Shown: in pieces, positions 1-5,653 of the stretch | Numbering within the stretch: the stretch's first letter is position 1 | Layout of the letters: each line of letters begins with the position of its first letter | Origin: Christensenella sp. UBA5327 | GTDB taxonomy: Bacteria > Bacillota > Clostridia > Christensenellales > Aristaeellaceae | Assembly: GCA_002411105.1 (NCBI GenBank) | Contig: DHQX01000003.1 | Span: 8,380-15,369 of the forward strand | Length of the DNA: 6,990 nt | Direction: 5' to 3' | Translations under genes and position numbers: made by a program | Notes under the pieces: model-generated | Databases searched by the model: none | Seen by the model: the letters and a program-made list of their open reading frames with translations, nothing else | What the model was told of the DNA's origin: nothing

Positions 1-587
1 ACCTTGTCGCCCTCGGTGACGGCCACGTTGCGCATGTTATCGCCCATGCGCATCACGCGCACCTTGCCGCTTTCCACAATGCCAATGGCGGTGCGCATCC
101 AGGCGGCCAGGCGATGAAGCATCTGGGGGTCCTTCCAGTGGCCGGCAATCACCTTGCGGTTGATGCCAAGCCGGGTCACCATGTGGCCAAACTCCCGGTC
201 GCCGTGGGCGGACTGGTTTTCGTTCATGAAGTCCATGTCGATGTCGTCATAGGGGATTTCTTCGTTATACTGGGTGAGCAGGTGGAGCATGGGCTTGCGG
301 TTTTCCTGAAGGCCCCTGATCCAGGATTTGGCGGGGGAGAAGGTGTGCATCCAGGTGATGACCCCGGCGCAGGCGGGGTCGGCGTTGGCGTCGCTAAACA
401 TCTGGCGGATCATGTCGCCAGAGATCTGGGTGGGCAGCAGCTTCAGCGGGAAGGGCAGCTCACCTGAGGCGTTGAGGGTATCCACCATCTCCCGGGCGTG
501 ACGGGCAACATTATTGAGCACCGTTTCGCCGTAAAGGTCCTGGGAGCCGACGCAAAACCAGAAGCTGTAGTTTTGGCTGAGTTTCAT
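1..587 (-). CDS. araA: L-arabinose isomerase, N-terminal 195 codons (partial)
   Basis: Converts L-arabinose to L-ribulose in the cytoplasm, the first step of the araA-araB-araD route to D-xylulose 5-phosphate. I translated the minus strand from the ATG at 587-585, and the frame stays open to base 1. The protein starts MKLSQNYSFWFCVGSQDLYG. Blocks typical of AraA follow in order: GSQDLYG (residues 14-20), WMHTFSPAKSWI (79-90), DIDMDFMNENQSAHG (115-129), GHWKD (149-153) and GDNMRNVAVTEGDK (182-195). They match my memory of E. coli AraA block by block. The family is about 500 residues long, so roughly 60% lies to the left. The part carrying the catalytic Glu and His residues is therefore not visible. 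The start is fixed by TAGGAGG at 595-601. The gene is divergent from the sugar importer at 877, which suggests joint control by sugar. Confidence 0.96.
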   Translation of the reverse strand, partial: MKLSQNYSFWFCVGSQDLYGETVLNNVARHAREMVDTLNASGELPFPLKLLPTQISGDMIRQMFSDANADPACAGVITWMHTFSPAKSWIRGLQENRKPMLHLLTQYNEEIPYDDIDMDFMNENQSAHGDREFGHMVTRLGINRKVIAGHWKDPQMLHRLAAWMRTAIGIVESGKVRVMRMGDNMRNVAVTEGDK

Positions 588-594
588 GATATAT

Positions 595-601
595 CCTCCT
601 A
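595..601 (-). promoter_or_regulatory. Ribosome binding site of araA
   Basis: On the minus strand TAGGAGG lies 7 bases before the araA ATG. It is a near-perfect Shine-Dalgarno and fixes the start codon. Confidence 0.85.
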
Positions 602-662
602 TTTTCAGAGCATTGGCATGGTAAGCGGGATGCCTGTATAATATGCCGTTTGGATGGACATT

Positions 663-691
663 ACTATAGGGTTTCCCAACGCTGTTGTCAA
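663..691 (-). promoter_or_regulatory. Sigma-A-type promoter of araA
   Basis: On the minus strand a perfect TTGACA (-35, 691-686) is followed after exactly 17 bases by TATAGT (-10, 668-663). Transcription would begin near 656 and give a leader of about 70 bases before the araA start. It is the best promoter match in this intergenic region and points only into araA. Confidence 0.8.
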
Positions 692-695
692 GAAA

Positions 696-711
696 TGTGC
701 ATGAATACACA
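696..711. promoter_or_regulatory. Candidate operator: imperfect 16-bp palindrome between divergent promoters
   Basis: TGTGCATGAATACACA has 7-base arms (TGTGCAT and ATACACA) that match in 6 of 7 positions about a GA centre. It sits just upstream of the araA -35 box and about 35 bp upstream of the -35 box of the importer promoter, where one regulator could act on both. The general shape resembles LacI- or AraR-type sites, but I cannot assign a regulator from sequence alone. Confidence 0.4.
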
Positions 712-721
712 GGCCTTCACA

Positions 722-740
722 TGGCGTTGGCGCCCCGCCA
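722..740. repeat. GC-rich inverted repeat in the divergent region
   Basis: Arms TGGCG (722-726) and CGCCA (736-740) flank a 9-base centre that itself contains GGCGCC. It ends 6 bp before the -35 box of the importer promoter. Short GC-rich dyads arise by chance in DNA of this composition, so this is only a possible protein-binding site. Confidence 0.25.
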
Positions 741-746
741 GCGCGA

Positions 747-775
747 TTGACGCGGATGCATCTTTGCGTTAGAAT
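747..775 (+). promoter_or_regulatory. Sigma-A-type promoter of the mglB-mglA-mglC operon
   Basis: TTGACG (747-752) and TAGAAT (770-775) are separated by 17 bases. The predicted start near 782 leaves a leader of about 95 bases before the binding-protein gene. That leader holds the 10-bp perfect palindrome ATCGGCCGAT at 835-844. The promoter stands back to back with the araA promoter, with 55 bp between their -35 boxes. Confidence 0.75.
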
Positions 776-799
776 ACATATGCCTAATCATTGATATGT
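776..799. promoter_or_regulatory. Candidate operator over the start of the importer transcript
   Basis: ACATAT (776-781) and ATATGT (794-799) form perfect 6-base arms of a 24-bp dyad, with a smaller odd palindrome ATCATTGAT at 787-795 inside it. The element begins directly after the -10 box and covers the predicted transcription start, the classic place for a repressor. No regulator gene for it is in the window, and the call rests on symmetry and position only. Confidence 0.4.
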
Positions 800-858
800 T
801 GTGGATCCCCTGTTTTAGCATCATGCGGCCCAGGATCGGCCGATGAAATCATTGCATC

Positions 859-865
859 AAGGAGG
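859..865 (+). promoter_or_regulatory. Ribosome binding site of the binding-protein gene
   Basis: AAGGAGG lies 11 bases before the ATG at 877. The match is perfect though the spacing is slightly long, and it supports this start rather than the later in-frame Met codons. Confidence 0.8.
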
Positions 866-876
866 CTTCCCTATCC

Positions 877-1923
877 ATGAAGAAAATTCTGTCCCTTGTG
901 ATCGTCCTCTGCCTGCTGTTCACCATGACAGCGGTGCTGGCTGAGGAAAAGCTCCCCGAGAAGCTGGACATCCGCGCCCTGATCTGGAAATATGACGACA
1001 CCTATGGCTCCACCGTGCGCGTGGCCATGGACAAATGGGCCAAGTACTATGCCGAGGAAATGGGCATCGACATCAACTTCCAGATGTATGACGCGGCGGA
1101 TGACATGGCCAAGCAGATCGAAACCGCCACCATCCTCACCAGCGAGAAGCCGGACTTTGTCATCATCAACCTGGCGGAGGTGACCAACGGCCAGGTGCTG
1201 GTGGACATGTTCACCGAGGCAGACATCCCCTTCCTGTTCTACAACAAGCAGCCCAGCGAGGACACCACCCAGCCCGTTTTGATTGACACCGGCACCATCT
1301 TCATCGGCACCCTGGCCCGCCAGGCCGGCGACATGCAGGGCGAAATCCTGGCCGACCTGTATAAGCAGGATCCCTCCATTGACCTCAACGGCGACGGCGT
1401 CCTGCAGTATGTGATGCTCATGGGCGAGCCCCAGAACGACGAGGCCATTGCCCGCTCCCGCTATTCTGTGGAGACCGCGGAAGCCAACGGGCTGAAGCTG
1501 GAGCAGATCGGCCAGACGCTGGTGTGCAACTGGGACCAGGCGCTGGCGCAGGATGCCATCAACGCCGTGTGGTCTGCCAACCCCGACGGCAAGATCGAAG
1601 TGATCTTCGCCAACAACGACATGATGGGCCTGGGCGCTGTGGCAGCGCTGAATGGCTTTGGCTGGAACACCGGCAAGGAAGGCGACCCCAAGGTCGTGGT
1701 GATCGGTGTTGACGCGGTTGACTCCGCCTTGGAATCCATCAAATCCGGCGGCATGACCGCCACCGTGCAGCAGGACGGCGACGCCATGGGCAAGGCCAAC
1801 ATCCGCATTGCCATCAATGGCGCGCTGGGCCGTGCGTGGCTGGACGGCACCGAGTATCAGTATACCGATGACCCCTTCCACTGCATCCGCATCCCCTATG
1901 CCAAGATCACCGAAGTAAAATAA
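877..1923 (+). CDS. mglB: Galactose/glucose-type sugar-binding protein of an ABC importer (MglB family)
   Basis: Extracytoplasmic receptor that captures a monosaccharide and hands it to the MglA/MglC importer. The product has 348 residues. A Sec signal peptide (about 1-22, ending AVLA before EE) precedes a periplasmic-binding-protein type 1 fold. The EF-hand-like calcium loop DLNGDG (169-174) and its distal Glu241 are present, as in E. coli MglB. By my alignment several sugar contacts are kept: Asp41, Asn123, Arg193, Trp219, Asn247 and Asp279 (E. coli mature Asp14, Asn91, Arg158, Trp183, Asn211, Asp236). Three contacts differ conservatively: Asn187 for His152, Glu189 for Asp154 and Gln299 for Asn256. 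Cys12 in the hydrophobic core has Leu before it, so it is not a lipobox. This is odd for a single-membrane Firmicute. The gene is first in the operon and ends just before a strong hairpin. The family is certain; the exact sugar is not, and L-arabinose is plausible given araA next door. Confidence 0.9.
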   Translation: MKKILSLVIVLCLLFTMTAVLAEEKLPEKLDIRALIWKYDDTYGSTVRVAMDKWAKYYAEEMGIDINFQMYDAADDMAKQIETATILTSEKPDFVIINLAEVTNGQVLVDMFTEADIPFLFYNKQPSEDTTQPVLIDTGTIFIGTLARQAGDMQGEILADLYKQDPSIDLNGDGVLQYVMLMGEPQNDEAIARSRYSVETAEANGLKLEQIGQTLVCNWDQALAQDAINAVWSANPDGKIEVIFANNDMMGLGAVAALNGFGWNTGKEGDPKVVVIGVDAVDSALESIKSGGMTATVQQDGDAMGKANIRIAINGALGRAWLDGTEYQYTDDPFHCIRIPYAKITEVK

Positions 1924-1934
1924 CCCCCCTTTTC

Positions 1935-1961
1935 GAGGCTGCCGGGTAGCCCGGCAGCCTC
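1935..1961 (+). terminator. Intercistronic hairpin between mglB and mglA (attenuator or mRNA stabiliser)
   Basis: GAGGCTGCCGGG (1935-1946) and CCCGGCAGCCTC (1950-1961) are perfect 12-base arms around the 3-base loop TAG. No T tract follows on either strand, so it does not look like a full intrinsic terminator. Hairpins after binding-protein genes commonly protect the 3' end of the first cistron or cause partial termination, giving more binding protein than ATPase and permease. That role is inferred here. Confidence 0.75.
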
Positions 1962-1984
1962 ATCCCCACAATTCCGGAGGACAC

Positions 1985-3508
1985 ATGGAAACTGCAAAGG
2001 CCCCACTGCTTGAGATGACCGGCATCGACAAGGCGTTCCCTGGCGTGCAGGCTTTGTCCAAGGCGCAGATGACTGTGCGCGCTGGCACGGTGCACTCCCT
2101 GATGGGCGAAAACGGCGCCGGCAAATCCACCCTGATGAAGTGCCTCTTTGGCATCTACAAAAAAGACGCGGGCGAGATCAGGATGGAGGGAAAGCTGGTC
2201 AACTTCACCGACCCCCGGCATGCGCTTGACAACGGCGTGGCCATGGTGCACCAGGAATTAAACCAGGTGCTCAGGCGCAATGTGATGGAAAACGTGTGGC
2301 TGGGCCGGCTGCCGCTCAAGCATGGGCTGGTGGACTCCCAGAAGATGTACCGGGACACCAAAAAGGTGTTTGAAGGCCTGGGCATCGATATCGACCCCAA
2401 GCGGATCATCGGTACCCTGTCGGTGTCCAACCGCCAGATGATCGAGATCGCTAAGGCTGTGTCCTATGACGCGAAAATTCTGGTGCTGGATGAGCCGACT
2501 TCCTCGCTGACAGAAAACGAGGTGGAGCGCCTGTTTGGCATCATCCGCCACCTGACGCAAAAGGGCGTAGGCATCATCTATATCTCCCACAAGATGGACG
2601 AGATCCTCCGGATTTCTGACGAGGTCACCATCATGCGCGACGGGATGTGGATCGCCACCCGGGATGCCAAAAACCTGACGACCGAGGAGATCGTGCGGCT
2701 GATGGTCAACCGGGAGATGACCCAGCGCTTCCCGCCCAAAAACAACCAGCCGGGTGAGGTGGCCCTGGAGGTGAAAGACCTCAGCGGCAAGTATGAGCCC
2801 ACCTTCCATGATGTGTCCTTCAGCGTCAGAAAAGGCGAGGTGCTGGGCATCTCCGGCCTGGTGGGATCCAGGCGCACGGAACTGCTCAACACCATCTTCG
2901 GCTACCACAGCAAGGAGAAGGGCCAGATCATCCTGCACGGAAAGCTGATGGACAACAGCGCGCCTGACCGGTCCACCCGCAACAATTTTTCCCTGCTCAC
3001 CGAGGAGCGCCGGGCGACCGGGCTTTTCCCGCAGACCAATATCACCTTTAACTCCGTCATCGCCAACATCCGCTCCCGGGGCTACGGCAAGTTCCTGTTG
3101 AAAAAAAGCAAGCTCAACCAGGACACCGACTGGGTCATCGGCGCCATCAACGTGAAAACCCCCTCCAAGCGCACGCTGATCCGCTCGCTTTCAGGGGGCA
3201 ACCAGCAGAAGGTCATCATCGGGCGGTGGCTGTTGACCACCCCGGAGGTGCTCTTGCTGGACGAGCCCACCCGCGGCATCGATGTGGGCGCCAAGTATGA
3301 GATTTATGACCTGATTTTAAAGCTGGCTGAGGAGGGCAAGTGTGTGATCATGGTATCCAGCGAGATGCCCGAGCTCATCGGCATCTGCGACCGCATTTTG
3401 GTCATGTCAGGCGGCAGGATGGCGGGGGTCGTTGAGCGGGGCGTGGACTTTGGCGGCGTGGCCGGGGAGCAGGAGACCATCCTGACCCTGGCTGCCAAGT
3501 ATGTTTAA
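1985..3508 (+). CDS. mglA: Galactose/methyl-galactoside-type import ATP-binding protein (double ABC domain)
   Basis: Cytoplasmic ATPase that powers sugar import with the permease encoded next. The 507 residues match the usual length (about 500) of the sugar double-ATPase family. The first ABC domain has Walker A GENGAGKST (41-49), the variant signature LSVSN (145-149), Walker B LVLDEP (166-171) and the switch His202. The second domain has the degenerate Walker A GLVGSRRTE (291-299), as is normal for MglA, then signature LSGGNQQ (402-408) and Walker B LLLDEP (423-428). Long stretches read like E. coli MglA, for example FPGVQAL, MVHQELN, QRFPPKNNQPGEV and LLTEERRATG. A short insert (about 485-495) near the C-terminus is the only visible difference. 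GGAGG at 1976-1980 lies 4 bases before the ATG. The gene follows the mglB hairpin and precedes the permease by 12 bp. Confidence 0.95.
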   Translation: METAKAPLLEMTGIDKAFPGVQALSKAQMTVRAGTVHSLMGENGAGKSTLMKCLFGIYKKDAGEIRMEGKLVNFTDPRHALDNGVAMVHQELNQVLRRNVMENVWLGRLPLKHGLVDSQKMYRDTKKVFEGLGIDIDPKRIIGTLSVSNRQMIEIAKAVSYDAKILVLDEPTSSLTENEVERLFGIIRHLTQKGVGIIYISHKMDEILRISDEVTIMRDGMWIATRDAKNLTTEEIVRLMVNREMTQRFPPKNNQPGEVALEVKDLSGKYEPTFHDVSFSVRKGEVLGISGLVGSRRTELLNTIFGYHSKEKGQIILHGKLMDNSAPDRSTRNNFSLLTEERRATGLFPQTNITFNSVIANIRSRGYGKFLLKKSKLNQDTDWVIGAINVKTPSKRTLIRSLSGGNQQKVIIGRWLLTTPEVLLLDEPTRGIDVGAKYEIYDLILKLAEEGKCVIMVSSEMPELIGICDRILVMSGGRMAGVVERGVDFGGVAGEQETILTLAAKYV

Positions 3509-3520
3509 GAGAGGCGCATT

Positions 3521-4558
3521 TTGACCATGCAAAGCATTAAGAAGTTTGACCGGCAGCGCACCATTGATTTTCTGCTGCAGTATGCCATGTATATTATTCT
3601 GCTGGCGATTTTGGTGACCGTCAGCATCATCAAGCCCCATTTTCTGGCCCTGGGCAATATTTTGAACATCTTGAAGCAGGCCTCCACCAAAGGCATTTTG
3701 GCGCTGGGCTGCGCGGGGCTCATCGTGCTGGCGGGCACTGACCTGTCCATCGGCCGGGTGATGGGCTTTTCTGCCGCGGTCACCGCCTCACTGGTGCAGT
3801 CGGTTACCTATTCCTCCCGCTATTTCCCCGGGATGACCCAGGATCTGCCGCTGATTGTGCCCTTTGTGGCGGCGATTGCGGTGGCGGTGGCCTTCTCGCT
3901 GTTCAACGGCTTTGGCGTGGCAAAGCTGAAGATGCACGCCTTCATCATCACTCTGGGCACCCAGCTGATCGCCTATGGCGCCAATTGTCTGTATATCGAG
4001 GCGCAGCCCTCCGGCACCGCCCAGGCGCTGTCCACCTTCAACCAGACCTTCAAGGACGCCTCAGCCGGCAACCTCACCATCGGCACCGTTACTATCCCGC
4101 TGGTGGTGCTCTACTTTTTAGGGCTGGCGGCCATCATGTGGGTGGTGTGGAACAAGACCAGGCTTGGGAAAAACATGTTTGCCGTGGGCGGCAATGAGGA
4201 GGCCGCCCGGGTAAGCGGTGTGAAGGTGGAAAAAACCATCATGCTGGTCTACCTCATGGCCGGTATTCTCTATGGCATCGCGGCCTTTCTTGAGGCCGGG
4301 CGCATCCAGTCGGTGGGGGCGAACACCGGCATCAACTATGAGACCGACGCCATCTCGGCCTGCGTCATTGGCGGCGTATCCTTCTCCGGCGGGGTTGGTA
4401 CCATCCAGGGTGTGGTGATCGGCGCCGTGATTCTGCAGGCCATCAACTTCTCCCTCAACTTCCTGGGGGTGAACCCCTATTATCAGTTCATCATCCGGGG
4501 GTTGATCATCGTGCTTGCGGTGGCGATTGACGTGCGCAAGTACATCGTGAAGAAGTAA
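3521..4558 (+). CDS. mglC: Galactose/methyl-galactoside-type ABC transporter permease
   Basis: Integral membrane subunit that forms the sugar path with MglA, probably as a dimer. It has 345 residues (E. coli MglC has 336). Hydrophobic segments are visible at roughly 18-37, 57-72, 82-95, 109-130, 139-157, 189-210, 238-256, 277-287, 293-312 and 322-336. Diagnostic blocks are GLIVLAGTDLSIGR (66-79), WNKTRLGKNMFAVGGN (210-225), the coupling-loop-like stretch EEAARVSGVKV (226-236) and CVIGGVSFSGGVGT (281-294). All closely resemble MglC. Two starts are possible. TTG at 3521 is 6 bases after GAGAGG (3509-3514), while ATG at 3527 is 12 bases after it. I prefer TTG on spacing; the difference is two residues. 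The stop overlaps the next start by one base. Confidence 0.94.
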   Translation: MTMQSIKKFDRQRTIDFLLQYAMYIILLAILVTVSIIKPHFLALGNILNILKQASTKGILALGCAGLIVLAGTDLSIGRVMGFSAAVTASLVQSVTYSSRYFPGMTQDLPLIVPFVAAIAVAVAFSLFNGFGVAKLKMHAFIITLGTQLIAYGANCLYIEAQPSGTAQALSTFNQTFKDASAGNLTIGTVTIPLVVLYFLGLAAIMWVVWNKTRLGKNMFAVGGNEEAARVSGVKVEKTIMLVYLMAGILYGIAAFLEAGRIQSVGANTGINYETDAISACVIGGVSFSGGVGTIQGVVIGAVILQAINFSLNFLGVNPYYQFIIRGLIIVLAVAIDVRKYIVKK

Positions 4559-4755
4559 TGACAGGCAAGGATCCCCGGGAGCTGCGCGAGGAAATGGCCC
4601 ACGCAGAAGGCAGCCAGAAGCGGGCCGGGCCCTGGCGGGACAACCTGTATGGCCGCATCAAGGTGTCCAAGGGCACCATGGATAAGGTGGTCATCGGGCT
4701 GATGGTGCTGCTGCTGGTTGTTCTGGTGCTGGGGGTTGTGACCGGGAGCAGGTAA
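4558..4755 (+). CDS. Small single-pass membrane protein coupled to mglC, function unknown
   Basis: I do not recognise this 65-residue protein. Its first 43 residues are charged and hydrophilic (MTGKDPRELREEMAHAEGSQ at the front). One strong hydrophobic helix follows at about 44-62 (IGLMVLLLVVLVLGVV within it), and the tail is only TGSR. The Lys/Arg-rich segment before the helix predicts a cytoplasmic N-terminus. The start overlaps the mglC stop in the sequence TAATG, with only weak purines (AAGAAG) upstream, so translation probably depends on ribosomes finishing mglC. Coding is supported by that coupling, by the protein-like layout and by its place before the operon terminator. It may be a small accessory or stability factor of the importer, but nothing in the sequence proves this. 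Confidence 0.7.
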   Translation: MTGKDPRELREEMAHAEGSQKRAGPWRDNLYGRIKVSKGTMDKVVIGLMVLLLVVLVLGVVTGSR

Positions 4756-4785
4756 AAGGGCGGTATTTTGTCGTAATACAGCGTA

Positions 4786-4824
4786 AACGTGTGGAGAGCA
4801 GGCATCTCCACACGTTCTTTGTAT
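4786..4824 (+). terminator. Terminator of the importer operon, possibly bidirectional
   Basis: AACGTGTGGAGA (4786-4797) and TCTCCACACGTT (4805-4816) are perfect 12-base arms around a 7-base loop. The arm is followed by CTTTGTAT, a short T-rich tail, so termination is likely but the tract is weak. On the minus strand the stem is followed by TTTACG, so it could also stop transcripts of the DJ-1-family gene ending at 4906. Confidence 0.7.
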
Positions 4825-4873
4825 CATGTCAGCGCCAAAAGGGGTTTGGGCGATGGGGTGGGCAGCGTGCAGA

Positions 4874-4892
4874 CAGGAGGCTCAACCTCCTG
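4874..4892 (-). terminator. Small hairpin after the DJ-1-family gene
   Basis: CAGGAGG (4874-4880) and CCTCCTG (4886-4892) pair around a 5-base loop, 13 bases beyond the stop of the minus-strand gene. There is no T tract on either strand, so this is at best a 3'-end structure acting together with the larger hairpin at 4786-4816. Confidence 0.35.
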
Positions 4893-4905
4893 CCATTGTA
4901 CCGTT

Positions 4906-5505
4906 TCAGGTAAACCCATATTTCTTCAGCGCCGCGTGATAGCCCAGGGTGTAGAAATCGAAGAACTGCTGGATTTCCGCTTCCGGGGCGGCGCTCAGCG
5001 CCCGCAGGACATCTGCGGCGAAAGCCACCGGGGCGTTGCCGTTGGCGGTGACGATGTTGCCGTCACGCACCGACTCCGCCTGCTGATAGCCGCTGGGGTT
5101 CTGATAGTCTGGCAGCTCGTCCATGCCGTCCGGGCTGTTCAAGGTGTGCCGCACATCATTGAGCAGGCCGATGCCCCCGGCGTAACGCGCGGCATCGCAG
5201 ATGGCACCCACCACGCGCCCGCTTTTCTTGTAGGCGAGGGCCAGCCGGGCGATGTGCTCTGGGGGGCTTTTGCGCCAGGAGCCCTCAGCGCCGATAAGGA
5301 TGAGGGCGTCGGCGTCATCGGGTATCTCCTCAACGCTCAGGTCGGGCAGCACCGTGAGGCCGCCGATGGAGGTCTTGGGCTGCTTGTTGCTTGAGGCGAA
5401 CCGCACCTGATAACCCTGGGTCACCTCGCCCCGGAGGGCTGGGGCGAGAAAAGCGAACTCCCAGTCGGCAAACTGGTCCAGCAGGATGAAAATTGCCTGT
5501 TTCAT
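4906..5505 (-). CDS. DJ-1/PfpI family protein (class I glutamine amidotransferase-like)
   Basis: Probable cytoplasmic protein of the DJ-1/ThiJ/PfpI superfamily, which includes glyoxalases, deglycases, chaperones and proteases. The specific reaction is not predictable. The 199 residues form a single domain. The N-terminus MKQAIFILLDQFADWE holds the conserved acidic residue Glu16. The nucleophile elbow GAICDAA carries Cys103, and His120 (RHTLNSP) lies where the DJ-1 family often has its His. The spacing resembles human DJ-1 Glu18/Cys106/His126, so the reactive centre looks intact. The start is supported by AAGGAGC (5517-5511) ending 5 bases before the ATG. I found no convincing promoter upstream on the minus strand. 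The leader contains the inverted repeat GCCGG (5521-5525)/CCGGC (5534-5538). The gene is divergent from the DUF3783 gene, with no visible link to sugar uptake. Confidence 0.88.
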   Translation of the reverse strand: MKQAIFILLDQFADWEFAFLAPALRGEVTQGYQVRFASSNKQPKTSIGGLTVLPDLSVEEIPDDADALILIGAEGSWRKSPPEHIARLALAYKKSGRVVGAICDAARYAGGIGLLNDVRHTLNSPDGMDELPDYQNPSGYQQAESVRDGNIVTANGNAPVAFAADVLRALSAAPEAEIQQFFDFYTLGYHAALKKYGFT

Positions 5506-5554
5506 GGGGTGCTCCTTTCAGCCGGGCCATGTTCCGGCCCTGATCTGAAGAGTG

Positions 5555-5583
5555 TACCCGCGGGAGGGTGGATTAATACCCGC
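5555..5583. repeat. Direct repeat TACCCGC in a divergent promoter region
   Basis: TACCCGC occurs at 5555-5561 and 5577-5583, 22 bp start to start, which is about two helical turns. The second copy ends at the edge of the putative -35 of the rightward promoter. Such spacing suits tandem binding of a regulator to one face of DNA, but a 7-mer pair can be coincidence. Confidence 0.25.
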
Positions 5584-5612
5584 ATGCCAGGCGCCGCAAA
5601 ATGGGGTATGAT
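5584..5612 (+). promoter_or_regulatory. Putative promoter of the DUF3783 gene
   Basis: ATGCCA (5584-5589; 4 of 6 matches to TTGACA) and TATGAT (5607-5612; 5 of 6 matches to TATAAT) are separated by 17 bases. Transcription would start near 5619, about 35 bases before the coding start. Confidence 0.5.
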
Positions 5613-5653
5613 GGCGGGGATCAAGGTTTTGCGGGAAAGGAAGGCAAGGGAAG

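Noticed and set aside
291..299. Apparent damage of the second Walker A motif in MglA (positions are residues of the protein)
   Set aside because: A degenerate second Walker A of the GLVG(S/A)(R/K)RT type is normal for MglA-family double ATPases, including the E. coli protein.
114..467. 117-codon plus-strand frame opposite araA
   Set aside because: The opposite strand encodes unmistakable L-arabinose isomerase; this frame has a low-complexity Gly/Val/His composition.
844..859. Possible catabolite-response (cre) site TGAAATCATTGCATCA
   Set aside because: It shares the first half of the cre pattern but misses the central CG and much of the second half, and it overlaps the ribosome binding site.
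871..1881. 336-codon open frame on the minus strand opposite the binding-protein gene
   Set aside because: It mirrors the mglB-like gene in a G+C-rich region. The product is full of His, Gly and Val runs typical of antisense frames, and the sense protein is a clear family member.
2258..2938. 226-codon minus-strand frame inside mglA
   Set aside because: Antisense shadow of a highly conserved ATPase. No ribosome binding site or recognisable domain was seen.
4789..5394. 201-codon plus-strand frame overlapping the DJ-1-family gene
   Set aside because: It begins inside the terminator hairpin and lies opposite a gene with an intact DJ-1-type active centre and a good ribosome binding site.
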